The translations under genes and the position numbers were made by a program. DNA of 64,000 nucleotides, taken from NCBI GenBank assembly GCA_035304385.1, contig DATGQD010000062.1, positions 1 to 64,000 on the forward strand. The letters run 5' to 3'. The notes under the pieces were generated by a model that did not search any database, was not told the origin of the DNA, and saw only the letters and a program-made list of their open reading frames with translations. Shown one piece after another: positions 51,419 through 60,527 of this stretch. Positions within the stretch are counted from its first letter, which is position 1; every line of letters starts with the position of its first letter. The DNA comes from ZC4RG29 sp035304385 (GTDB lineage: Bacteria > Bacteroidota > Bacteroidia > Cytophagales > Cyclobacteriaceae).

Positions 51419-51456
51419 GCCATAAAGCGACCGCAGGTCTGCTTTATGGCTTTTTC
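51419..51456 (+). terminator. Terminator overlapping the stop codon of the convergent gene
   Basis: GCCATAAAGC (51419-51428), 12-nt loop, GCTTTATGGC (51441-51450), then TTTTTCC. A perfect 10-bp stem that ends GH51 transcripts. The right arm contains the stop codon of the AI-2E-type gene on the minus strand (51444-51446). Confidence 0.75.
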
Positions 51457-52544
51457 CTTCTAAACCTCAACCTTCGGAACACCAGTCGGGGTGGATCGAC
51501 ATTGTCGCCTACCAGGATGCCATACGGTTTCAGCGGTTCGACCCGATCGCAGATGACCTTCAACACCGCAATGCTGGGAATAGCGAGGAACATGCCCGGC
51601 ACACCACACAGCGCACCGCCCACCAGGATGCCCAGCAATGTGGCAAGCGCGTTAATACGTACTTTCGATCCCACAATAAAGGGCATTAGAAAATTGTTGT
51701 CGATAAACTGAACGAGGGCCAATACCACCGCGACCCACAACACGTCAGACATATTCTCCGACGACACGAGCGTAATGAGCATGCAGAATACATTGGCGAC
51801 GAGCATGCCGATGTAGGGCACCAGGTTTAGCAGGGCTGCAACAAGCGCCAGGAAAAGCGGATACTTGATCCCCAGGATGAGAAATCCTGTCGAGTTTAGC
51901 GTAAAGACGATCACGACTTCTATAAGAAGTCCAAGAATGAAACTTTGGGAGACCATCCGCGATTCATGCAGTACGTCGCGAATCTGGTCCTCGGTGTCGT
52001 TGCGAAACACAAAAATGAAGAACTGCTTGATCAGCTCCTTATAATAAAGCAGTAAAAAGGTATACACCGGAAGGAGCACGAGATATGAAACGAAGGTCGT
52101 AAGCGAAACAACGGTCGCGCCTACTATTTTTTCCGCCTCTACTTTCTCCTTGGTTTCTTCGATGTACTCCTGCTGCTCACGGACATTGACGTTGAAATTT
52201 TCCCGTATCCAGCCCTGGATTGAGGAGAACAGTTCGTTGAGTCGTTCTTTTATGACGTCGATATCCTGAAAGAACGTAACCATCTGCCGCGACAGAAAAT
52301 AGGCCATACCCAGGATCACCGCCATGGCCAGCAGGAGGGAAAGGATAATGGCGACGGGGTGCGGAATCTTCCACGACCTGAGAAACATCACAATCGGTAA
52401 CAGGAGCGTGGCGAGCAGTACGGAAAAAAACAGTGGAATGAGAATACTCTGTCCTACGTATAGAATGCTGCCCAGCAGAACAAGAGTCAATAAGTTAAAC
52501 GCCAGCTTCTGGTAAAACGGCGTAGAATCAGCAGCGGCGCTCAT
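51444..52544 (-). CDS. AI-2E/PerM-family transporter
   Basis: 366 residues with eight or so membrane helices and a soluble helical insert at ~100-150. Family wording includes SILIPLFFSVLLATLLLPI near the start and FIDNNFLMPFIVGSKVRINALATLLGILVGG late, the PerM/TqsA/YdbO pattern. Members export diverse small molecules or act as sodium/proton antiporters; autoinducer transport is shown only for a few. It ends in a basic tail (FRRLRFRRKKP). It stands alone between a terminator and a short spacer. Confidence 0.9.
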   Translation of the reverse strand: MSAAADSTPFYQKLAFNLLTLVLLGSILYVGQSILIPLFFSVLLATLLLPIVMFLRSWKIPHPVAIILSLLLAMAVILGMAYFLSRQMVTFFQDIDVIKERLNELFSSIQGWIRENFNVNVREQQEYIEETKEKVEAEKIVGATVVSLTTFVSYLVLLPVYTFLLLYYKELIKQFFIFVFRNDTEDQIRDVLHESRMVSQSFILGLLIEVVIVFTLNSTGFLILGIKYPLFLALVAALLNLVPYIGMLVANVFCMLITLVSSENMSDVLWVAVVLALVQFIDNNFLMPFIVGSKVRINALATLLGILVGGALCGVPGMFLAIPSIAVLKVICDRVEPLKPYGILVGDNVDPPRLVFRRLRFRRKKP

Positions 52545-52626
52545 AGGAATGGTGGGTCACAAAACAAAAAGAAAAGAATGACCATCATCCGGGGGAACGA
52601 CGATCATTCCAGGTCTGATTTCGGTG

Positions 52627-52779
52627 TCAAACGCTTCGACCCCGGATGATGCTTACCAGCACGGAAATTACCGCAAGGACCAGCAGGATGTGGATCAACC
52701 CACCTGCCGAGTATCCAAGGAAACCAATGAGCCATGCTATAACCAGCACGACAGCTACGATATACAAGATGCTACCCAT
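52627..52779 (-). CDS. Tiny membrane protein, lmo0937/DUF5670-like, 50 aa
   Basis: A 50-residue protein too short for standard gene calls: MGSILYIVAVVLVIAWLIG, a glycine hinge (FLGYSAGG) and a second hydrophobic helix (LIHILLVLAVISVLVSIIRG). Two membrane helices with a short loop is the lmo0937/DUF5670 pattern, common in Bacteroidota and often stress-induced. It is on the same strand as the AI-2E-type gene and 83 bp upstream of it. Confidence 0.85.
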   Translation of the reverse strand: MGSILYIVAVVLVIAWLIGFLGYSAGGLIHILLVLAVISVLVSIIRGRSV

Positions 52780-52929
52780 AACTATATGTTGTTTAGTTTT
52801 GTAGGGTAGTTAGAAATCGTGTGCCAGTTGCCAAACAGGCCTGAAACCCATAATAACCTGTTAGCGCTGGGAAGGAATTTCTACAATTTTGGAGAACAAA
52901 AGGTACGAATCACGTAACCCACACGCGAT

Positions 52930-53664
52930 ATGTGTTATCACAAACAGGATGTAGCCTTGAAGGACGCCTTAATCGACAGGTACCGCGCTACCATGCCGTT
53001 CGACTATGAGCCGATGTATTATGAAAACGGGTTCGACTTCAAGGCGTCGCCGGTCATTACTTCGGCATCACCGGGTATGTTTCAGTCGGTCACCTGGGGG
53101 CTCATTCCCTGGTGGGTGAAGTCGCCAAAGGAGGCAGAGTCCATACGCGTTCGTACGCTGAATGCCGTCAGTGAGGAAATGTTCGACAAACCCGCATTCC
53201 GCGACGCGGCCGCTGATGGAAAAAGGTGTCTCATTCCGTGCACTGGATTTTTCGAATGGCGGTGGTTCAACGGCGGAAAGACGAAGTACCCCTACTTCGT
53301 ATACCTTCCCGGAGAACCTATTTTTTCACTTGCGGGACTTTGGAGTTCGTGGACCGACCGGCAGACCGGCGAGGTACTTCAGACCTACACGGTACTCACC
53401 ACCCGCGCCAATACGTTGATGGAAAAAATCCATAACAGCAAAAAGCGAATGCCCGTCATCATCCCCAAAGAATACGAACAGGATTGGGTTGGATCCCGCC
53501 TCACGAAGGATGACGTGCTCGCTCTTTGTCAACCTATCGATAGCAATCTTATGGATGCATACACCATCTCAAAAATGATCACCGACAGAAGGGTGGAGGA
53601 TAAGAATCAACCCGAAGTAGCGCGGCGATTCGAATACCCTGAACTCGCTTTGCTCGACGGCTGA
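52930..53664 (+). CDS. SRAP-family protein with intact active site (YedK/HMCES-like)
   Basis: 244 residues. Cys2 directly follows the start Met, as required for the covalent link to abasic sites. Asn78 (RTLNAVSEE), Glu109 (GFFEWRW) and His168 (EKIHNSKKRMPVII) complete the catalytic set. It should shield abasic sites in single-stranded DNA in the cytoplasm. The N-terminus is MCYHKQ, not MCGRY, a Bacteroidota variant. The contrast with the degenerate paralogue at 4459-5157 is notable. The stop region overlaps a small convergent frame. Confidence 0.93.
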   Translation: MCYHKQDVALKDALIDRYRATMPFDYEPMYYENGFDFKASPVITSASPGMFQSVTWGLIPWWVKSPKEAESIRVRTLNAVSEEMFDKPAFRDAAADGKRCLIPCTGFFEWRWFNGGKTKYPYFVYLPGEPIFSLAGLWSSWTDRQTGEVLQTYTVLTTRANTLMEKIHNSKKRMPVIIPKEYEQDWVGSRLTKDDVLALCQPIDSNLMDAYTISKMITDRRVEDKNQPEVARRFEYPELALLDG

Positions 53665-53978
53665 CCCGATCGCTCAATGACATAAAACACCAGGGCGTTA
53701 AACGTGGGATGATTGAGCCTCCGGCACAGCAAGCGGTTGAGCAGGTCGTTGATGTTTCGGTTGCCGAAGATGAGGAAAAACTCTACCTCGGTTACGTTGC
53801 GGGGCTGTTTCGAAAATTCGTTCCGGAACATCCTTTTCCATGTTGCAACGTTGAATCCAAACCTCACGCGCAACTCCTCCCACACCATTTCCATGTGCCG
53901 GGCGTTAAATTCGTCGCTGATCTTTGCCGGAAGCCCTGTCATATCCGCAACGTTACAGGCTCTGCAATCGCCGTGCAA
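53607..53978 (-). CDS. Hypothetical protein, 123 aa, overlapping the SRAP 3' end
   Basis: This is the only protein-like frame in the 300 bp after the SRAP gene. The core is LPAKISDEFNARHMEMVWEE, then LRVRFGFNVATWKRMFRNEF and LNHPTFNALVFYVIER, with normal residue composition and alternating hydrophobic positions. It overlaps the SRAP gene by 58 bp at the C-terminus. Start could be ATG 53942 (MTGLPAK). I do not recognise the family; conservation would decide if it is real. Confidence 0.45.
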   Translation of the reverse strand: MHGDCRACNVADMTGLPAKISDEFNARHMEMVWEELRVRFGFNVATWKRMFRNEFSKQPRNVTEVEFFLIFGNRNINDLLNRLLCRRLNHPTFNALVFYVIERSGQPSSKASSGYSNRRATSG

Positions 53979-54243
53979 TAGGGTTGACAGCAGTTGTCAG
54001 CATCGTGCTCATGTGCAGCGATCAGGGCTTTCCAATAGCCCGAACCTTATCCTTTGTTTGCGGCAACAGCGGCAATTTTGGCCTTTTCTGCAAAAAAACT
54101 GACTTACTTTCGAAGAACACGGTCACACGGCGGTCCGCCAGGGTATTAAAAGCCAAACCGGGTCCCCACAGCCCGGAAACCCAAGATTACCAACCCCCAG
54201 GGAAAAAAAGGGAAGGTCAAGGTGACCTCCCGACCAAACAACC

Positions 54244-54438
54244 ATGAAACCTGGGAGACACGATATTGTCCTGCTACCCGATGGCACGGAGGGTAGGGTA
54301 CTGGAACGATTTTCCACCGACCGAATCACCGTGTATAAGATCCAGATTGGCCTCGAGATCCAATATTTCGACGAGCATAAAGTCACGCTCAAGCGGCGTC
54401 ACTTTATGAATCGCGTAAAGGCCATTTTCTCAAAGTAG
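54244..54438 (+). CDS. Small hypothetical protein, 64 aa
   Basis: MKPGRHDIVLLPDGTEGRVL followed by a beta-rich core and a basic C-terminal helix (KRRHFMNRVKAIFSK). It looks like a small SH3-like domain plus helix and has a purine-rich stretch upstream. The composition is protein-like, but no family is recognised. The spacer before it (53979-54243) shows no other gene. Confidence 0.55.
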   Translation: MKPGRHDIVLLPDGTEGRVLERFSTDRITVYKIQIGLEIQYFDEHKVTLKRRHFMNRVKAIFSK

Positions 54439-54572
54439 GGCGTTAGCTGCGTTTTTTGCGTCGATTTCAGTTGGGCCCGGCGGCACAGCCCACGCACTCA
54501 CCCTTGAGGTGGTATTTGCCCACCTGCTATATTTTTCGTAATTAGCAAACCGCACAACGCCCCCAACCTCTT

Positions 54573-55127
54573 GTGAAAAAGGTACTGGCCATCTTACTCC
54601 TGGTTGTATTCCTATTCAACGTGGGTGGTTATTACATTTTCTTTTGGGGGCTGGACTATTCCGCGAAAACTACGCTCACACAACGACTCGATTCCGGCAA
54701 CTACTCCGAACTGGAAACGTTCGAATTCAAGATTCCGCTTAACATCCCTTATCCGATTCAAAGCCAAAGCCGCGGTTTCGATCGCGCACATGGAGCCTTT
54801 GAACACAACGGCGAATTCTACGAACTCGTAAAGCAAAAATTCGAGAACGACACCCTATACGTTGTTTGCGTTAAGAACGAAAAGAAACACCACCTGGCGC
54901 AGGCGTTTAAAAAATACGCGCGCATATCCACCGATGCCGAAGGTTCCTCACAGGCCGGCAACGACCTCGTGAGTAAACTGGTCAAGGACTTCAACACACC
55001 ATCCCTGTCGGAGTCTATTACGGCCGACGGCTGGAGCCGCACCTTGCTATACGCTGGCCTCGCCGTAGCTATAATCAAGATGGCCAGCGAAGTGGTATCG
55101 CCGCCACCCAACTCAATTCTCTCCTAA
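54573..55127 (+). CDS. Membrane-anchored protein of unknown function
   Basis: 184 residues. An N-terminal membrane helix or uncleaved signal (KKVLAILLLVVFLFNVGGYYIFFW) is followed by a soluble domain with FEFKIPLNIPYPIQS and HNGEFYELVKQKFENDTLYVV, ending in a second weak hydrophobic stretch. The start is GTG 54573. I recognise the general pattern as a Bacteroidota hypothetical that may sit with metal or TonB loci, but have no named family. The following gene is 128 bp away on the same strand. Confidence 0.65.
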   Translation: MKKVLAILLLVVFLFNVGGYYIFFWGLDYSAKTTLTQRLDSGNYSELETFEFKIPLNIPYPIQSQSRGFDRAHGAFEHNGEFYELVKQKFENDTLYVVCVKNEKKHHLAQAFKKYARISTDAEGSSQAGNDLVSKLVKDFNTPSLSESITADGWSRTLLYAGLAVAIIKMASEVVSPPPNSILS

Positions 55128-55255
55128 CCATTTTCTGTTTCCATAACAGATACACCCACTGATGGGCTATTGCCTGTTGCTGGATGCGTATGCCTGTGTT
55201 CGTATAGGAACACGACGCATAGCCATTGATTTAGACTTTGAATAACCCCCTAATT

Positions 55256-56182
55256 ATGAACAACCATACCAGACTGTTGCTGGTGGGAGTGTGCCTCATT
55301 GCAGGCAGCGGGCTCCTCCAGGCGCAAACACCTACTGATGCGGTAATGATGAAGCAGCGCGAGTCGTGTCTCGCCATAATGTACGATCAGGGTTCCTTTG
55401 ACGAATACTGGGAAGGAACCAACCTGCGCACGAACGCGACCATCGCGACCGTACGCCGGACTACCATTCTACCCATGATCGCCATAGGCATTATGGATAA
55501 CCTCAACCTGATCGTTTCTACACCCTATGTTCGTACGAAATCCGACGAACCGAATGGAGGCAAATTTCAAGGTGCGAAAGGGTTTCAGGATCTCGGACTG
55601 GTACTCAAATACCGGTTCCTCAATAAGGAAATGGAAGGTGGAAAATTGGCGCTCGTCGGGGCTGTCGGTTACTCGACACCGATGACCAATTACCTTTCCG
55701 ACTACCTGCCCTATAGCCTTGGGTTTGGCGCTCCGGAAGTGAGCGGCCGGGCCATCGTGCAGTACGAATGGAATAACGGCTTCTACGCCCGCGGTTCGTT
55801 TGCATACCTGTGGCGCGGCGAGACCGAGGCGGAGCGCGACTACTACTACAACAATGGCAGCTTCTACACGGCCTGGATGGACGTGCCCAACGCCACCAAC
55901 TTCCAGGTGGTTGCCGGTAAATGGTTCTTCGACCACGCGTTTCACGTCGAAGCCTTGTATAACGCTACGCAATGTCTCAGCGGTGACGACATACGTGCGT
56001 ATAACGCGGCGCAGCCTACGAACAAAGTGGGAGTGGCACAAGTAGGCGTGAATGCCCAGTATTTCTTCCCGAACATTAAGGGCTTCGGTGTACTGGCGTA
56101 TTATTCACAGTGCGTCAGTGGCCGAAACATGGGCAAGTTTACGAACATCGGCGCAGGCCTCACCTACCAGTTTAAAATTTAA
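55256..56182 (+). CDS. Outer-membrane beta-barrel protein (transporter-like)
   Basis: 308 residues with a signal peptide ending LQAQT. The chain alternates in short strands with aromatic ends (GFYARGSFAYLWRGETEAERD, FGVLAYYSQCVSGRN) and closes GAGLTYQFKI, typical of a barrel with a terminal aromatic-hydrophobic strand. It is similar in style to small-molecule outer-membrane transporters of the phenol-degradation type. It is the first gene of a co-directional set with the PAP2-like lipoprotein 19 bp downstream and a TonB receptor after that, so it may be part of one uptake or processing unit. Confidence 0.8.
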   Translation: MNNHTRLLLVGVCLIAGSGLLQAQTPTDAVMMKQRESCLAIMYDQGSFDEYWEGTNLRTNATIATVRRTTILPMIAIGIMDNLNLIVSTPYVRTKSDEPNGGKFQGAKGFQDLGLVLKYRFLNKEMEGGKLALVGAVGYSTPMTNYLSDYLPYSLGFGAPEVSGRAIVQYEWNNGFYARGSFAYLWRGETEAERDYYYNNGSFYTAWMDVPNATNFQVVAGKWFFDHAFHVEALYNATQCLSGDDIRAYNAAQPTNKVGVAQVGVNAQYFFPNIKGFGVLAYYSQCVSGRNMGKFTNIGAGLTYQFKI

Positions 56183-56201
56183 CCCCTCAAGCTTGCACAC
56201 T

Positions 56202-57746
56202 ATGAAAAAGAGATACACCCTATCTTTTCTCGGCGTATGCCTCGGCATGCTCTTCGTCGTATCCTGCGATCGGGAGTTGCCCATCAACATGAGTTATTCG
56301 CATTATCAATACGCATCGCTCGACCCGAATGGCGGAAGCTGGTCGCCCATCATCCTGAACGCGGCCGACCAGATTGAGATACCCGAGCCTGCCGATGCAG
56401 GCTCTGCGGAATACCAGGCTGAATTAGCCGATCTCAAAGACGCAATGTCGGGCCTTAGTTCTCAGCAACGTACGGCCATCGACTACTGGACGAACAACCC
56501 GTCGATCCGGTGGATGGAGATCGCGATGGAGCTCGTGGCCAAATACAATTTGATTCCCGGTCCGAACCCGGATGGAACGTATACGCTGCCCAGCCCTGCG
56601 AATCCTTCCGGCCCGCCGCCGTTTCCGTTCGCCCATCCGGCGTACTCGTGTCGCGCCTTCGCCTACATGACCGTCGCGCAATTCGACGCACTCATCGCAG
56701 CATGGCACTACAAATTTCAGTATGAACGACCGGCACCTTCGCAAGTCGACCCGTCGATCGAAGCGGCCTATGGCGACAACAGCCTGCCGTCTTATCCTTC
56801 CGGCGCTGCTGTGGTGACCGCGGTCTCACGCGATATTCTCACGGCGCTTTTCCCTCTTGAAAAGGACTACCTGGCATCGCGCGCCGAAGAGCACCTCTCC
56901 AGCCTTTTGTGGGCAGGGGAGGCGGTTCAAAGTGATGTCGACGCAGGCGAATTTCTGGGCAGCGAGGTGGCGAAGCTTGCACTTGCCCGCGCTGCCGGTG
57001 ACGGAATGAACAAGGCCCAGGTGGACAAGCCGGTGTCGGATTCGATCCGCGACTCAGCGATCCAACGCTACGGCTGGTCGTGGGAAAACCAGGAAATCCC
57101 CAAGCGCCCCGTTGGTCTCGCGCCCTTCTACGGCAAGGTGCAGATGTGGAATGTGCCTGATGTTGAACTTACACGTCCCGGTCCGCCGCCCGCCGTCGGC
57201 TCTGCCGAATACGAGGCTGACGTGGAAATCCTCATAGCGCATCAGAACAATATGACGGAGGAGAAACGCCGCATTGCCAACTATTGGCAGGACGGTCTGG
57301 GAACCTACACGCCGCCGGGTCACTGGAATACGATCGCGTTTGAATACATCGTGAAGAATAAGATGAATCCGCTGCGTACGGTACGGACACTTGCATACCT
57401 CAATATGGCTATGCAGGATGCCGGTATAAGCTGCTGGGACGCGAAGTATTATTATCACTATCCGCGCCCCATTCAGATGATCCCAAGCTTCAAGACCATC
57501 GCGGGAACACCAAACTTCCCCAGCTATACTTCCGGTCACAGCACGTTTTCTGCTGCTGCGGCAGAAGTGCTCTCACACATTTTCCCCGAAGAAGGAGAAA
57601 TATTCAGGCAGTGGGCGGAAGAGGCGGCCATCTCAAGAGTGTACGGTGGTATTCACTGGACCTTCGATTCAGAGGTGGGCCTTGAACAGGGTAGAGATGT
57701 CGCCTCCTACACCCTTGCGGTGATGGAGAGCGACGGTTCAGAATAA
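56202..57746 (+). CDS. Duplicated PAP2 / vanadium-haloperoxidase-like lipoprotein
   Basis: 514 residues with lipobox VVSC. It contains two PAP2-like halves. The second half is intact: KYYYHYPRP (K-x6-RP), PSYTSGHS and SRVYGGIHWTFD (S478-H485, then Asp), the three phosphate or vanadate-binding motifs. The first half has a shortened KFQYERP and PSYPSGAA, in which the His is replaced by Ala, and no third motif, so it is probably structural. It could be a phosphatase or a vanadium-dependent peroxidase. The neighbours on both sides encode outer-membrane proteins. The frame upstream of ATG 56202 is inside the previous gene. Confidence 0.85.
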   Translation: MKKRYTLSFLGVCLGMLFVVSCDRELPINMSYSHYQYASLDPNGGSWSPIILNAADQIEIPEPADAGSAEYQAELADLKDAMSGLSSQQRTAIDYWTNNPSIRWMEIAMELVAKYNLIPGPNPDGTYTLPSPANPSGPPPFPFAHPAYSCRAFAYMTVAQFDALIAAWHYKFQYERPAPSQVDPSIEAAYGDNSLPSYPSGAAVVTAVSRDILTALFPLEKDYLASRAEEHLSSLLWAGEAVQSDVDAGEFLGSEVAKLALARAAGDGMNKAQVDKPVSDSIRDSAIQRYGWSWENQEIPKRPVGLAPFYGKVQMWNVPDVELTRPGPPPAVGSAEYEADVEILIAHQNNMTEEKRRIANYWQDGLGTYTPPGHWNTIAFEYIVKNKMNPLRTVRTLAYLNMAMQDAGISCWDAKYYYHYPRPIQMIPSFKTIAGTPNFPSYTSGHSTFSAAAAEVLSHIFPEEGEIFRQWAEEAAISRVYGGIHWTFDSEVGLEQGRDVASYTLAVMESDGSE

Positions 57747-57829
57747 TTGTTGGTTGACAATGAAGCCGGGGGCTCTTTGAGTCTTCGGCTTCCTCGTTGA
57801 CCGATATGACAACAAGGAATTAATTAAAA

Positions 57830-60472
57830 ATGAAAATTTTACTGCTTTGTCTGGGCGTGGTGCTGGCTGTAGCGACGTCGGAAGCCCAGGTTGAATACGA
57901 AGTGACCGGTCGCGTTGTGGACGCTTCCGGAGGCGGACCGATGGCTGGCGCTCAGATTGTCGCCACCGGGGGTGCCGGTACCGTCGCCGACCGAAACGGT
58001 TCATTCCGGATTCCTGTTTCCGGGGAAACGGCGGAGGTTACCATTAGCTTTCTAGGCTATCTGACGCAAAGCTTTCAGGTGTCGCCGTCACAAACAGAGC
58101 TCGGCACGATAGCTTTGTCGGTCAGTCCGACGAGTCTGAGCGAAATTATCGTCAGTGCAACATCGCAGAACTACCGAAGCGACTTCAAAGGATCTAACTT
58201 CACGATCAGTCCAAGAGACATCCGCAATACCAATCCCCTCAATACCGAAGAGGTTTTGAAAACGGTACCCGGGGTCAACATCGTGGGTGACATGGGGTTG
58301 TCGAATCGACCGAACATCAGCATCCGCGGTTCATGGGGACGGCGATCCCGCAAGATCCTGTTGCTGGAAGACGGCTCACCTGCGGCGCCGGCACCGTACA
58401 TCGCGCCCGGTACGTATTACAATCCGCTAAGTGATCGCGTTCAGGCTATAGAAGTGTACAAGGGTGCGGACATGCTGCGGTATGGCCCTAACAACATGTA
58501 CGGTGCCGTAAACTACATCACGGCGCTTCCTCCCCAACAGCCGGAACTGAGAGTTAAACTTGTCGGAGGATCCAGGAATTATGCCACCAGCCTGTTTTCA
58601 TACGGGGGTACCTGGCAAAATCTGGGGGCGCTGGTGGAGGCGGTCCATAAAAAGTTCGACGGTTTTACCGACAATTCCGAAGTGGAGGTGCTCAACCTCA
58701 ATGCCAAGATCTTCGCAAAGCTTTCCGACAACCAATCGCTCTACTTTAAGGTGAGCGCGCAATTCGAAGACAACCAGGCGACGTTATCCGCACTGACACC
58801 CTTCACCTTTAAAGTCGATCCGAAGCAACAACCTTTTGATGCCGAATATTTCGACATGCGTCGTTACGGTATGGACATCATCCACAAATGGTTGATTAGT
58901 CCGACCCTGAGTCTTACCTCCAAAATATACGCCTCGGATTTTGAGCGCGACTGGTGGCGGCAGGTCACCACGGTAATCCCGGCCGCCGATGTGCACGCTT
59001 ATGTTGGCGATAAAATATTCAATGAACGTTATGGCTACCTCTCCGGAGTTACGTTCGGCGATGAGGACTATGTGCGGGTCGGCCGCATTAACGACGGACG
59101 TGAAAGCACCACCGACAGCCAATGGATCTTTACCGTCTCCGGTATACAGGAGACTTTTGAGGCCGACTGGCAGACAGGAGGGGAGACGCATCACTTCGAA
59201 GCGGCCGTGAAGTTGCATCAGGAATCCTATCGCGACCGCTACCTGGCCGCCGGCAATTCGCGATGGGCACGCACAGGAACCCCGACATCCGATAACAGGT
59301 ATCACCTCTGGTCCGTATCCGGATATCTCCGCAACGAATTCAACATCAACCGGTTTAGCATTACACCGATCGTACGTTTCGAGCATATCGAAATGTACCG
59401 GCAAAACGTGCTGGCCGCTGCGCAAGACCCGGATGCAACAAGCCCGGATGCAGGTAAGGTGCGGAACACTTATAATGTGGCTATGCCCGGCGTCACGGTG
59501 GGCTACGAAATTCCCGGAGGGGAAGTGTACGGAAGCATATATCAAGGCTTCATCGCCCCGTCGAAGATATTTGGCTTTTTTGTGGAGCGCAACGGGGTGT
59601 TGACAGACCCGCTGCAGGGAGAGAACGTCAATATCAAACCGGAACTCAGCCTCAACCTGGAGTTAGGATGGCAGGGCAGCTTATGGAATGGTCGCCTTTC
59701 CGGGCAAGCCGCCGTTTTCAGCAACACCGTGAGAAACTTTATCGCGGCCGGCGAAAACGAGTTGTTCCTGGAACCGGGCCGGGTGAGGATACGAGGCGTC
59801 GAGGCAGGTCTTGGCGCGATGCTGACATCGTCGGCGTCACCTCACGGGCTGCGGCTTACCGTCAATGCCACCATGCTGACTTCGGAGATTGTGGAGGGTG
59901 TGTTGCAAGACAAGGATATGTTTTCTACCGTGGTACACAATTCTGCCACGCGAAATGAGTTTATCGATCGCGTCAACGACAATCGCAACGCTTATGAACT
60001 CTATACCCGAAACGGCCAGGGACAGGATGTTTTGTTGGATGCAACCACCATCGGCGAAGCCGACTTCGCCAACTTCAGCAAGGCGCTTGTACGCTATGGC
60101 GAGGGGTATGTAGAAGGCGCCCGTGCTCCGTATGTTCCGGACGTGAACGTTACCGCAGGACTTTCCTATTCTTTCAGGAAGTTTGCCGCGGGCGTGTCAG
60201 GTACTTATGTGAGTGATCAGTATGCCGAGTTTATGAACTTTGACGCTGAATCGGCAGACGGTGCAATCGGCAAGCTGCAGTCGTTTTACACGCTGGACTG
60301 CTTCGCCAACTACGACTTCCTCATCGGCGGCAAGACAACTTTGAATGTCTTTATCAACGGAAAAAATATTACGAACGAAATCTACAGAGCATCACGCCTC
60401 AATCGCGCCGCCTCGGGAGTCTTTCCCGGCGGTTTTGGGCAACTGATACTCGGCGTGAATCTCCAACTCTAA
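57830..60472 (+). CDS. TonB-dependent receptor (FecA-type)
   Basis: 880 residues. Signal peptide (ends SEAQV), a carboxypeptidase-regulatory-like domain (VTGRVVDASGGGPMAGAQIV; ~22-105), a plug with NTEEVLKTVPGVNIVGDMG, ISIRGSWGRRSRKILLLEDG and VYKGADMLRYGPNNMYGAVNYI, and a barrel ending GVNLQL. The plug wording resembles FecA-type siderophore or metal-chelate receptors. It lies 83 bp after the PAP2-like lipoprotein, so phosphate-ester or metal-complex uptake is conceivable (inference). Confidence 0.93.
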   Translation: MKILLLCLGVVLAVATSEAQVEYEVTGRVVDASGGGPMAGAQIVATGGAGTVADRNGSFRIPVSGETAEVTISFLGYLTQSFQVSPSQTELGTIALSVSPTSLSEIIVSATSQNYRSDFKGSNFTISPRDIRNTNPLNTEEVLKTVPGVNIVGDMGLSNRPNISIRGSWGRRSRKILLLEDGSPAAPAPYIAPGTYYNPLSDRVQAIEVYKGADMLRYGPNNMYGAVNYITALPPQQPELRVKLVGGSRNYATSLFSYGGTWQNLGALVEAVHKKFDGFTDNSEVEVLNLNAKIFAKLSDNQSLYFKVSAQFEDNQATLSALTPFTFKVDPKQQPFDAEYFDMRRYGMDIIHKWLISPTLSLTSKIYASDFERDWWRQVTTVIPAADVHAYVGDKIFNERYGYLSGVTFGDEDYVRVGRINDGRESTTDSQWIFTVSGIQETFEADWQTGGETHHFEAAVKLHQESYRDRYLAAGNSRWARTGTPTSDNRYHLWSVSGYLRNEFNINRFSITPIVRFEHIEMYRQNVLAAAQDPDATSPDAGKVRNTYNVAMPGVTVGYEIPGGEVYGSIYQGFIAPSKIFGFFVERNGVLTDPLQGENVNIKPELSLNLELGWQGSLWNGRLSGQAAVFSNTVRNFIAAGENELFLEPGRVRIRGVEAGLGAMLTSSASPHGLRLTVNATMLTSEIVEGVLQDKDMFSTVVHNSATRNEFIDRVNDNRNAYELYTRNGQGQDVLLDATTIGEADFANFSKALVRYGEGYVEGARAPYVPDVNVTAGLSYSFRKFAAGVSGTYVSDQYAEFMNFDAESADGAIGKLQSFYTLDCFANYDFLIGGKTTLNVFINGKNITNEIYRASRLNRAASGVFPGGFGQLILGVNLQL

Positions 60473-60475
60473 GTC

Positions 60476-60527
60476 AGACGCAGACGCAGATGCAGTTGCA
60501 ATTGCCCCTGCCTCTGCGTCTGCGTCT
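60476..60527. terminator. Perfect 15-bp hairpin shared by convergent genes
   Basis: AGACGCAGACGCAGA (60476-60490) pairs exactly with TCTGCGTCTGCGTCT (60513-60527). The 22-nt loop is also self-complementary in part (TGCAATTGC). It ends on the aminotransferase stop codon (60526-60528) and begins 4 nt after the TonB-receptor stop. No T-run follows, so it may act as an RNA-end stabiliser more than as a terminator. Confidence 0.55.

Noticed and set aside
54215..54227. Palindrome GGTCA-AGG-TGACC as an operator
   Set aside because: Single short site next to a weak hypothetical gene; likely chance.
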